Assembly: GCA_030696085.1 (NCBI GenBank)
Contig: JAUYNL010000092.1
Coordinates: 1 to 35,184 of the forward strand
DNA length: 35,184 nucleotides
Source: Luteolibacter sp.
Lineage (GTDB): Bacteria; Verrucomicrobiota; Verrucomicrobiia; Verrucomicrobiales; Akkermansiaceae
Direction: 5' to 3'
The notes under the pieces are model-generated. The model searched no databases. It saw nothing but the letters and a program-made list of their open reading frames with translations, and was not told the origin of the DNA. Position 1 is the first letter of the stretch; each line of letters begins with the position of its first letter. Of the stretch, positions 25,132-32,830 are shown piece by piece. The position numbers and the translations under genes are program-made.

Positions 25132-26064
25132 TCAAGAATTCCTCCGCAGGGCCCGGAGCGCATAATTCCTCGGCCGTAGCGATTCAGCCATAAAGCGCCT
25201 GGAAAACTCGATCTCTGCGAGATAACTCATTTCCCAAGCAGGACAACCCTCGGAATCCGGCGGGCCAGGGCGCTGCAACAATCGCCGCAGCGAGAGTTTC
25301 AACTGATACCAGAATGCCCTCAGCCGGGGGCAGGGCAGTTTGGCATGTTTCCAGTGATGCGTGAGATAGGCATCGGTGCGTCCGCGTTGCGCCGCGCCAG
25401 CCAACCAACTGGCGCGCAGGAGTCGAGATGGTTCCGGATGGTGGATGACACTGGTATCACGCACCGGGAGAATCGGCATGCCCGCCTCCATCATCTGCAT
25501 CCAGAGCAGCGTTTCCTCGCCGAATCCGCTGATCCCGGGACCCAGCTCCTCATCGAAATCATCAATCCTATCAAAAACTGATCGGTGGATACCCATGCTC
25601 GCGCCCACCAACTCCGGCGAATCGTCGGCGGGTTCCCGCATTTCCGCCAGCCACTGCGCGTGCATCGGGGTGAACCACGGTCGCCGCAGATCATCCGCCA
25701 GCAGGATGCGCCCGGCCACCGCATCGCAGCGCCTTTCCAGAAGCGGCCGCGCCATGGCCTCGATCCAGTTTTGCGCGGGCTCCACATCATCGTCGGTGAA
25801 GAGCAGCGCCTTGCCCCTTGCCTCTGCCATCGCCGAGTTCTGTGCCCGGCTCTTCCCCGGGCGCTGCTCATGGACATGCAGGATTTCGATGGAAGGATGG
25901 CTCGCGGATTTCACAACCGCGGCGGTGTCATCCGTCGATCCGTTGTCCGCGACAATCATCTCCACCCGCCAGCCGGCAGGCACCGTCACCGACCCGAACG
26001 CCCGCAAGGTGGACTCCAGCATGGGAGCCCGGTTGCGGGTGCAGATGATGATGGAACAATCCAT
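25132..26064 (-). CDS. Glycosyltransferase family 2 protein
   Basis: A 310-aa GT-A fold transferase. It begins MDCSIIICTRNRAPMLESTL, followed by VEMIVADNGSTDDT and the metal/nucleotide-binding FTDDDVEP (D91-D93), then FGEETLLWMQMMEAG as the acceptor-side acidic motif. No membrane helix is seen, so it acts on the inner face of the membrane and adds one sugar to the lipid-linked glycan; donor and acceptor are unknown. The frame extends to 26157, but the ATG at 26064 gives the family N-terminus. It lies 17 nt after the GT4 gene and 4 nt before rmlD. Confidence 0.92.
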   Translation of the reverse strand: MDCSIIICTRNRAPMLESTLRAFGSVTVPAGWRVEMIVADNGSTDDTAAVVKSASHPSIEILHVHEQRPGKSRAQNSAMAEARGKALLFTDDDVEPAQNWIEAMARPLLERRCDAVAGRILLADDLRRPWFTPMHAQWLAEMREPADDSPELVGASMGIHRSVFDRIDDFDEELGPGISGFGEETLLWMQMMEAGMPILPVRDTSVIHHPEPSRLLRASWLAGAAQRGRTDAYLTHHWKHAKLPCPRLRAFWYQLKLSLRRLLQRPGPPDSEGCPAWEMSYLAEIEFSRRFMAESLRPRNYALRALRRNS

Positions 26065-26081
26065 GACGGCCGAACCTGTGG

Positions 26082-27311
26082 TTAGAAAGGCGCGAGCAGA
26101 TCCGCGAGACGGGTTTTGAGACGCTCGAACGAATGCTCCTGAAGGTATTCCCGCCACAATGGCTTGCTTGCATCCGCCCAGCCCGCCGGATCCCGCGCGA
26201 TTCTAACAACCGCATCCAGCAAGGCCCCGGCATCCTGCTGGGGAACGATTTCCCCCATCCGGAAACGTTTCGCCCGTTCCGCCATGAGATATCCCCCGCT
26301 GACAATCAGCGGTTTCCCGAGCACGGCGGCCTTGGCCTGGATGCCGCTGCTGTGTGGAAAATCCGTGTAGGCCGCCGCCAGCACATCGCATGCGCCCATC
26401 AGGTCATTCAGGGCGGGCTCGGTGGGAATGCGTTCCAAATGCGTCCACAGGTTCGGGCATGCGGCGAGCGCGTTGCGAATCGCGGCGGCTTCGTCGGCAT
26501 CCTCCGGCCAGAGAACATCTCCCGCCAGCGCGAAACAGACCCCGGAGGCACCCGGCAATCGCGCTGCCTCCAGAAATGTCAGCAGGCCCTTGGATTTCTG
26601 CAAATGACCGAACAATCCGACAATCGGTCGCCCTGCGGCGAAGTCCTTCAAACACCCTCCTAACAAACACTCATCTCCGGTCTCCGCAGGTCTCCCGTCC
26701 GCCAGATCCGGCAGCGCGACCACCGGTTTTCCAAGATGCCTGGAAACCTCGCTCACAATCCCCTCATCCAGAATGCCTAAGCTGCGGCAAAGCTGACCGC
26801 CGAAGATTCGTTCAGGAAACGGTTTTCTGCGGGTTCCCGGACGGAAAGCCCCGGGCATCCGATAGGAAAGCGCGTGCAGATAGAGACCCGTCCACGGAAT
26901 GCGCAGGAACGGCCGGGCACCTTGCATCCATTCGAAATCACGATCATAAACACAGGCATGGAAAATCGCATCCACCCTGCCGCCTGACAGCGGCGTCCAT
27001 GCAAGCGCCTGATTCTCGATTCCCCTGAAGTGGCGGATGGCCCAGTCGATCGCCGCGAGACGGCGCGGCCTCAGATGCGGAAACCTCTGCTCCGTAATGC
27101 GGATTTTTTCAAAATGTGTCCGGCCGGACTGAGGAGCATTATCACCCGTGCTCCGCCGCGTTTGCCTGGCAAGCGCCTCCGCCTCATCGGGATTCGGACA
27201 CAGCGCGAGGACCTCCATGCCCAGTTCCTCCATGGCCAGAATGAAATAATTGAAAAAAGTCGGGTGGTGCCCGACCCAGTTCCAATCCACCAGCGCGATT
27301 CGTTTTCTCAT
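26082..27311 (-). CDS. Glycosyltransferase family 4-like protein
   Basis: A 409-aa GT-B fold protein. The N-terminal half starts MRKRIALVDWNWVGHHPTFF. The C-terminal donor-binding half has RPIVGLFGHLQKSKGLLTFLEAA, GVCFALAGDVLW, NDLMGACDVLAAAYTDFPHSSGIQAKAAVLGKPLIVS (the E-x7-E-like region, with the usual acids changed), and a closing helix. The sugar added is unknown. The ATG at 27311 overlaps the DUF5672 stop as ATGA, showing coupling. Longer frame to 27404 rejected. Confidence 0.85.
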   Translation of the reverse strand: MRKRIALVDWNWVGHHPTFFNYFILAMEELGMEVLALCPNPDEAEALARQTRRSTGDNAPQSGRTHFEKIRITEQRFPHLRPRRLAAIDWAIRHFRGIENQALAWTPLSGGRVDAIFHACVYDRDFEWMQGARPFLRIPWTGLYLHALSYRMPGAFRPGTRRKPFPERIFGGQLCRSLGILDEGIVSEVSRHLGKPVVALPDLADGRPAETGDECLLGGCLKDFAAGRPIVGLFGHLQKSKGLLTFLEAARLPGASGVCFALAGDVLWPEDADEAAAIRNALAACPNLWTHLERIPTEPALNDLMGACDVLAAAYTDFPHSSGIQAKAAVLGKPLIVSGGYLMAERAKRFRMGEIVPQQDAGALLDAVVRIARDPAGWADASKPLWREYLQEHSFERLKTRLADLLAPF

Positions 27312-28222
27312 TGGGTGCGCGCCGGGTTGCCCGGACCAGAGGTGATTTCTTCCAACAGATGCTCCTTCCAGAACCTGCGGTCGTACCGTCCCCAGGCATG
27401 ACAACCAAAGGGCATCCGGCCGCCATTCATCTCAAGGCATTTCCGCGGCGCCACCTCAAAGGCGAATCGCAGGCCTTCCTCAAACGGAGCCACCTTGAAT
27501 TCGGGCAGATAACGTTTCGCCTCGTCCCCCCAGAAACTGTCGTTTTGCGTTTCATTGTCCTCGATATAGTCGAGTTTCTTCACCTGGTTGCGCAGCGGAT
27601 CGGTCAGACGGCCGCGCATCCAACCGGGCACCGAGGCCCGGATCGGTGCCAACATCCTGCGCTGGAATTCGATGAGCGGCCAGAAGTAGTCCGCGTAAAA
27701 CACCGAGGGCTTTTCCGCGTAGCGGTTCCACAGGACCTTGAGAACCGAGGGAATCCGATAGAGGGCGAAGCCGCCGTTGCCTACCCGCTCCTTACTCACC
27801 CATGGCGAATCGTCACAGCGGATGAAGGGCGCACCAATGAAATCGAATCCCCGGCCGCACCACTCCAACAATTGGTCGGAGAAAACGAGGGCATCCAGAT
27901 GATACATCAGGACAAAATCAAAATCCGCGAACTTCTCCCAGAAGTCGATTCGGTAGAGCATCCGGTTGTGGTTCGCCGCGCTGCCGAAATACCCGCGATC
28001 AAACTCCACTACGGTGAAGCCCTCCATCCGCATATCCATACCCTCTGGTACGAGTAGAAATTTCTCGTAGCCATCCAGGAACGCCCGCAGATGCCGCATG
28101 GAAACCTCCTCGTCCGCATTCAGGCGCGGCGATGGCAGGGGCACCATGATCGCAACGCGTTTCGATGGCTTTGCAATCTCCGCCGCGCGTTTGCGAGCCC
28201 AGTCGCGAATGATCCGGTTCAT
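27308..28222 (-). CDS. DUF5672 family protein, probable glycosyltransferase-like
   Basis: A 304-aa protein of the DUF5672 family, common in polysaccharide clusters. Visible marks: KRVAIMVPLPSP near the N-terminus, YDR-like LYRIDFWEKFADFDFVLMYHLDALVF, FIGAPFIR, VGNGGFALYR, and NETQNDSFWG (the family's acidic ED-x-FW motif in variant form). The LDALVF region resembles a DxD-bearing GT-A core, so a nucleotide-sugar transferase is plausible but unproven. It overlaps the GT4 gene by 4 nt and lies 27 nt after the DRL-like gene. Confidence 0.85.
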   Translation of the reverse strand: MNRIIRDWARKRAAEIAKPSKRVAIMVPLPSPRLNADEEVSMRHLRAFLDGYEKFLLVPEGMDMRMEGFTVVEFDRGYFGSAANHNRMLYRIDFWEKFADFDFVLMYHLDALVFSDQLLEWCGRGFDFIGAPFIRCDDSPWVSKERVGNGGFALYRIPSVLKVLWNRYAEKPSVFYADYFWPLIEFQRRMLAPIRASVPGWMRGRLTDPLRNQVKKLDYIEDNETQNDSFWGDEAKRYLPEFKVAPFEEGLRFAFEVAPRKCLEMNGGRMPFGCHAWGRYDRRFWKEHLLEEITSGPGNPARTQ

Positions 28223-28249
28223 GATTCGAGGTCTTGGTTTCCGGCGATC

Positions 28250-29542
28250 TCAAAGCGCGATTCTGCGGAGCATTGCGGCGCGGAGATCGTCCACGATCCT
28301 GCCTGCGGGGACTTCCACGTCGGCATATCTGATCGCCTCGTCGCAGGAGATATCTCGCAGCAGGCGGCAACCCTCGGACAAGCCCATCGGCAGCAGCCCG
28401 GCGCTCACCGCCACCGACGCGTTCTCGCAGGTGCCATAGCTGTGGTAACCGCCGATTCCATCCAGCACGGTTCCCGCTTTGAGATCGGTCTTTGCGAGCG
28501 TCACGACGTCCACCTTGTGTTCCTTCGCTGCGATCACCGTATCCCTGAACAGGACGATTCTAGCCGCTGAAACGGGAACATCGAAGTAACAGAGATGAGT
28601 GTGCGCGTAAAAGGCATACAAGGGGCCCTCACCCATCTTGTAGAGCTTCAGGTTGAAGCGGTGGAAATCGTCATCATGGGTGGCGAGCACGAAGACCCCG
28701 GCGGCGGGCGAAGCACCCACCACATAGTCCACCACTCCGCCCAGCGCCCTGAGCTCGTCCACGTCATAACGGCCTGAATGGCATAACTCGTCGATGTGGC
28801 CGCGGAAGTCTCCGCCAAGCATCCCACGCTGGCTGACACACATGCCGGTGGCATTCGCCACGCAGGCCTGCTCGAAGGAAATCTTGGTCCCGTCGGCAAA
28901 GCTGGTGACCATTTTCACTCCTTGATTCCAGGTTTTTGCGAATCCCTCCTGGGTCGTGGGATTGCGCCGGCAATCCTGAAGTCCCTTGATATTGCCGCAT
29001 ACCAGTGGCTCCATGCCAAGACTCTTGACCTGCCGCCAGAGATTCATTTCAACACCTGGTTGATCGCCATCGGAAACCGAATAGATCACACCCGCCTCAT
29101 CCGCGCGCGCCCTGAGCTCCAGCCCGAAGGTGGCGTCCATCTCGGCATTCATCGTCAGGTAGTCCTTGCCGCAGGAAAACGCATGAAGCGCGACCTTCGA
29201 GGCAAGTTCCACATCGGAGAGGACTTCCACGATAATGTCCACGCCGTCCCCCTCGCAGGCGAGGAACAGATCATCCGTCACCGCCGTGATTCCCTTTGCC
29301 AGACACTCGTTGAGCGCTGCGAGAGTGGATATGTTTTTCCATTGCGACACCCCGCTGAGTTCCAGCGCGCGCACCGCATTCTCCGGTGTCCGGTTCGCGA
29401 TCACCGCCAGCTCCATGCCCGGAGTGCGGGTCACGATCTGGCCGGCGACGCCCCGTCCGATCGCGCCGGCTCCGATCATGGCAACCTTGACAGGCCGCCC
29501 CTCCGCCGCGTGTTTTTGAAGCGCTGAATCCACAATGATCAT
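28250..29542 (-). CDS. DXR-like (DRL) NAD(P)-dependent oxidoreductase with SAF domain
   Basis: A 430-aa protein. A Rossmann domain starts with VKVAMIGAGAIGRGVAGQI (GxGxxG at 24-29). The middle catalytic domain carries DYLTMNAEMDATFG, GVIYSVSDGDQPG, and ADGTKISFEQACVANATGM, as in homoserine-dehydrogenase-like proteins of the Brucella DRL type. A C-terminal SAF-like domain (about 355-428: TDLKAGTVLDGIGGYHSYG and EVPAGRIVDDLR) closes it. Brucella DRL is a reductoisomerase that makes 2-C-methylerythritol 4-phosphate; homologues in sugar clusters have unknown substrates. It sits between an RmlC-type gene (13 nt upstream) and DUF5672, so I infer a sugar-nucleotide or polyol role. Start ATG 29542; the longer frame is rejected. 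Confidence 0.85.
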   Translation of the reverse strand: MIIVDSALQKHAAEGRPVKVAMIGAGAIGRGVAGQIVTRTPGMELAVIANRTPENAVRALELSGVSQWKNISTLAALNECLAKGITAVTDDLFLACEGDGVDIIVEVLSDVELASKVALHAFSCGKDYLTMNAEMDATFGLELRARADEAGVIYSVSDGDQPGVEMNLWRQVKSLGMEPLVCGNIKGLQDCRRNPTTQEGFAKTWNQGVKMVTSFADGTKISFEQACVANATGMCVSQRGMLGGDFRGHIDELCHSGRYDVDELRALGGVVDYVVGASPAAGVFVLATHDDDFHRFNLKLYKMGEGPLYAFYAHTHLCYFDVPVSAARIVLFRDTVIAAKEHKVDVVTLAKTDLKAGTVLDGIGGYHSYGTCENASVAVSAGLLPMGLSEGCRLLRDISCDEAIRYADVEVPAGRIVDDLRAAMLRRIAL

Positions 29543-29555
29543 GATTTTGATGGTG

Positions 29556-30092
29556 TCATACGGTTTGATAGTCCGGCCATGATTGGTCCTTTTCGGAAAC
29601 GATGCGCCGCCCCACATCCGGCCACCCGACCCCGAAAAACGGATCGTTCCAGCGGATTCCCGCCTCGGCCCCCGCCTGATAGCATGCGGAAACCATGTAG
29701 AGCATTTCGGTGTCGTCCTCGAGCGTCTGCACCCCATGGGCACAACCCGCCGGCACATAGATGCCCTGATAGGAAGACGCGCGGATCTCGAAACCCGCCC
29801 ACTGGTGGAATGTCGGTGAATCCGCCCGCAGATCGATCACCACATCAAACAAGGCACCCCGCACGCAACGGACGAACTTGGCCTCCTGATGAGGCGCTTT
29901 CTGGTAATGAAATCCGCGTATCGTGCCCTTGCGGGCGCTCATTGAGAAGTTGGTTTCTGGAAAATCCGGCACCAAACCCATATTCCGGAACTCCGCGGAC
30001 GACCATGCGCGCGCGAAAAAACCCCGGCTGTCCCCGATGCGCTCCAGATCCACCAGATAGGTCCCGGCAATGGATGTTTCGCTGAATGTCAT
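29556..30092 (-). CDS. rfbC: RmlC-type nucleotide-sugar 3,5-epimerase
   Basis: A 178-aa cupin with complete RmlC features: GDSRGFFARAW, NFSMSARKGTIRGFHYQ with catalytic H62, QEAKFVRCVRG with K72, IYVPAGCAHGVQTL, Y138 and IRWNDPFFGVGWP. It could epimerise dTDP-4-keto-6-deoxyglucose for rhamnose, or the CDP form, since it lies 32 nt after rfbG and 13 nt before the DRL-like gene, away from rmlA, rmlB and rmlD. Start ATG 30092 (MTFSETSI). Confidence 0.9.
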   Translation of the reverse strand: MTFSETSIAGTYLVDLERIGDSRGFFARAWSSAEFRNMGLVPDFPETNFSMSARKGTIRGFHYQKAPHQEAKFVRCVRGALFDVVIDLRADSPTFHQWAGFEIRASSYQGIYVPAGCAHGVQTLEDDTEMLYMVSACYQAGAEAGIRWNDPFFGVGWPDVGRRIVSEKDQSWPDYQTV

Positions 30093-30124
30093 GATTTGAG
30101 ATTCCCTGATCACACGACCGCCCA

Positions 30125-31228
30125 TCAGGCGGTCCAAGGCAAACCGCTCCGGACGGCATCCGCCACGTAGGACCTGATTTGGGAGCGGCTGAAGCCCTCC
30201 ATCCCATGTTCGAAATTTCCCGCCTCATGGCGATGACGATACCACTCGATGGTGGCGCGCACTCCCTGATCGAAGGTCCACACCGGCCGCCAGCCTAACA
30301 GGGATGCCGCCTTGTCGATGGCCAATGTCAGCAATTTCGCCTCATGCACCCCTTTCTGGTCGGATCCATCGACCCACTCACCGGGCCAGCATGCCAGGAC
30401 CTCCTCGACCAGGCGGCGCACGGGTTGCAGCGAACTGGGATCCGGACCGAAGTTGAAGGCCGAGGCCACCGGTGATGTTTTCCCATCCCGCGCCACTCGC
30501 GCTGCAAGGCAGAGATATCCGCCGATACATTCCAGCACATGCTGCCACGGACGCACCGCAGCTGGATTCCTGATGAGAATCGGACGCGCTTCCATCAAGG
30601 CCCTTATACAATCTGGAACGATCCGATCGGCAGCGTAGTCGCCGCCGCCGATCACGTTGCCCGCCCTGGCGGTCACCACCGGACCCAGATCGGGATCGTT
30701 GAGGAAAAACGAACGGTTCCATGACTGGGCCACCAGTTCGGTGGCACCCTTGCTCATTGAATAAACATCGTGGCCGCCCAACGGATCATTTTCCCGATAG
30801 GCGAATTCCCATTCGCGGTTTTCGTAACACTTGTCGCTCGTCACCACCAAGGTGGTGCAATGAATGCGGTTGATTCGAATCGCTTCCAAAAGGTGCGCGG
30901 TTCCGGTCGCATTGCTGGAAAAGGTTTCCAAAGGATCCTGATACGAGCGACGGACCAAGGCCTGGGCGGCAAGGTGAAAGACGACATCCGGCCGGATTTC
31001 CGCAATGGCCGGACTCAATGCCTTGAAGTCACGGATGTCGCACACCCGCTGGCTGGCGAAGCACCCCGGGGCAATCACCTCGTGCAATGTGGGGCCACCC
31101 GCAGCTTGCAGGCTGAGTCCATGGACTTCCGCGCCCAACTCCGAAAGCCACAAGGATAGCCAGCCTCCCTTGAAACCGGTATGACCCGTTAGCAAAACTC
31201 TTTTCCCGGAATAGAAATGATTGAACAT
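30125..31228 (-). CDS. rfbG: CDP-glucose 4,6-dehydratase
   Basis: A 367-aa extended-SDR enzyme that converts CDP-glucose to CDP-4-keto-6-deoxyglucose, entry to CDP-linked deoxysugars. MFNHFYSGKRVLLTGHTGFKG, the NAD site, starts it; then FHLAAQALVRRSYQDPLETFSSN, VTSDKCYEN (catalytic Ser/Thr-Asp-Lys), YSMSKGATEL (Tyr-x3-Lys), ARAGNVIGGGDYAADRIVPD and RPWQHVLE are diagnostic of RfbG. Start at 31228; it lies 37 nt after rfbF, as expected for this pair. Confidence 0.96.
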   Translation of the reverse strand: MFNHFYSGKRVLLTGHTGFKGGWLSLWLSELGAEVHGLSLQAAGGPTLHEVIAPGCFASQRVCDIRDFKALSPAIAEIRPDVVFHLAAQALVRRSYQDPLETFSSNATGTAHLLEAIRINRIHCTTLVVTSDKCYENREWEFAYRENDPLGGHDVYSMSKGATELVAQSWNRSFFLNDPDLGPVVTARAGNVIGGGDYAADRIVPDCIRALMEARPILIRNPAAVRPWQHVLECIGGYLCLAARVARDGKTSPVASAFNFGPDPSSLQPVRRLVEEVLACWPGEWVDGSDQKGVHEAKLLTLAIDKAASLLGWRPVWTFDQGVRATIEWYRHRHEAGNFEHGMEGFSRSQIRSYVADAVRSGLPWTA

Positions 31229-31265
31229 GATTAGACGTTGAATTGAAGTCGGGCGGCAATGCCAT

Positions 31266-32039
31266 TTACCAGAGCTTCCACGGCGGTGAATCACCGGCCC
31301 AGAAATCCTCAAGGACCATCCGGTCCCGCAAGGTGTCCATGGATTGCCAGAAATCGTCGTGTTTCCATGCCTGGAGCTGCCCGTCACGGGCGAGGATCTC
31401 CATCGGTTCCCGCTCAAACACGGTGGAATCCCCTTCGATGTATTCTAACACCCCTGGTTCCAGGATGAAAAATCCACCATTGATCCACGCACCGTCGCCT
31501 TTAGGCTTTTCATGGAACGATTCCACCTTGCTGCTCTCTGCGGACAGGGTGAACGCACCGAAACGCCCCGGAGACTGCACCGCCGAGAGGGTCGCCAGTT
31601 TCCCATGGTTCTTGTGATAGGCGATGCTGGCAGTGATATCGATGTTGCTGACGCCATCCCCATAGGTGAGGCAGAAGGTTCCGTCTCCGAGGTAATCCGC
31701 CACCCGTTTCAAGCGGCCACCGGTCATGGTCTTTTCGCCGGTTTCAACGCAGGTCACCCGCCAGGGCTCGGCATCGCAGCGATGAATGGTAGTCCGCTGG
31801 TTCTGGAGATCATAGGTGACGTCGGCCGTGTGGAGGTGATAGTTGGCAAAGTAGTCCTTGATCATGTATCCCTTGTAGCCGCAGCAAATCACGAAATCGT
31901 TGATTCCGTGGGTGGAGTAGATTTTCATGATGTGCCACAGGATGGGGCGGTTGCCGATTTCAATCATCGGCTTCGGCCTCACGCTGCTTTCTTCACTGAT
32001 CCGGGTGCCGAAACCGCCGGCGAGAATGACTGCTTTCAT
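31266..32039 (-). CDS. rfbF: Glucose-1-phosphate cytidylyltransferase
   Basis: A 257-aa enzyme making CDP-glucose from CTP and glucose-1-phosphate. [82 protein letters not shown] and the closing [14 protein letters not shown] are characteristic of RfbF rather than other nucleotidyltransferases. Normal length. Paired with rfbG downstream. Confidence 0.97.
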   Translation of the reverse strand: MKAVILAGGFGTRISEESSVRPKPMIEIGNRPILWHIMKIYSTHGINDFVICCGYKGYMIKDYFANYHLHTADVTYDLQNQRTTIHRCDAEPWRVTCVETGEKTMTGGRLKRVADYLGDGTFCLTYGDGVSNIDITASIAYHKNHGKLATLSAVQSPGRFGAFTLSAESSKVESFHEKPKGDGAWINGGFFILEPGVLEYIEGDSTVFEREPMEILARDGQLQAWKHDDFWQSMDTLRDRMVLEDFWAGDSPPWKLW

Positions 32040-32108
32040 GATTGGTAGGTATTGGAAGGACTCCGTGATTGATAGCTCCGCGATGGCGTAGTGAAAAGCT
32101 TCTTGTCT

Positions 32109-32822
32109 TCAGACCGTGTCCAGCCGACTGCCGATGACACGGGCGGGAACCCCGCCGACAATCGCATGGTCGTGTACATCATGCGCCACCACGGCCCCGG
32201 CGGCAACCACCGCACCCTCACCAATGCGCACGCCCTGAAGCACCGTGACACCATAGCCGATCCAGGCCCCATCCCCCACCGAGATGTTCCCCTTGCTCCG
32301 CAATTGCTGCTCCATGATCGGAATACCGGGAGCCATGCCGTGGTCGTAGCAGTAGAATCCACAATTCGGCGCGATTTCGACCATTTTGCCGATGCGCACT
32401 TCCGAAAGATAAGCATGTATGTGACAACCCGGCTGGATATGGGTTCCCTCATCAATCCTGATGCGCCCGCCCATGCCGGTTTCAATGAAGGTGTTTCCAT
32501 AAATCTGAACCCGGTCCGCAAGTTCAACGGGACCGCCTTCATTCGTGCGATGAACCACCACGCCGTCACCCAGATAGATATGCTTTCCCATCCGCAGATC
32601 CGGGTGAGTGACACTCGCGCCGGGTGCTACGAATCCCCTCGGCGACAGGTCCGACAAATAAGCCCGTTGATGGAATGGCGCTGCGTGCCGCGAGGCCAGC
32701 CATGCGGCCAGCCGGCCAAGCCCGCTGGCACCCGCACGCTCCACCCAGAATCTCCGCCATTGGAGAAGGGTCCGGTTGCGGAGATTTCTATAGATCCGGC
32801 GCATGGGTTCTTGCTCTGCCAA
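32109..32822 (-). CDS. Left-handed beta-helix acyltransferase
   Basis: A 237-aa protein with hexapeptide repeats of the LbH/WbbJ-type O-acetyltransferase group. Repeats run from about 75 to 230 (RMGKHIYLGDGVVV, RVQIYGNTFIE, EVRIGKMVEIAPNCGF, ISVGDGAWIGYGVTVLQGVRIGEGAVVAAGAVV, IVGGVPARVIG). The probable catalytic His lies in FYCYDHGM. It likely adds an acetyl or other acyl group to a sugar of the surface glycan, inside the cytoplasm. It starts 8 nt after the adhesin stop and lies 69 nt before rfbF. A start at 32804 is also possible. Confidence 0.88.
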   Translation of the reverse strand: MAEQEPMRRIYRNLRNRTLLQWRRFWVERAGASGLGRLAAWLASRHAAPFHQRAYLSDLSPRGFVAPGASVTHPDLRMGKHIYLGDGVVVHRTNEGGPVELADRVQIYGNTFIETGMGGRIRIDEGTHIQPGCHIHAYLSEVRIGKMVEIAPNCGFYCYDHGMAPGIPIMEQQLRSKGNISVGDGAWIGYGVTVLQGVRIGEGAVVAAGAVVAHDVHDHAIVGGVPARVIGSRLDTV

Positions 32823-32830
32823 CCGCAGGA

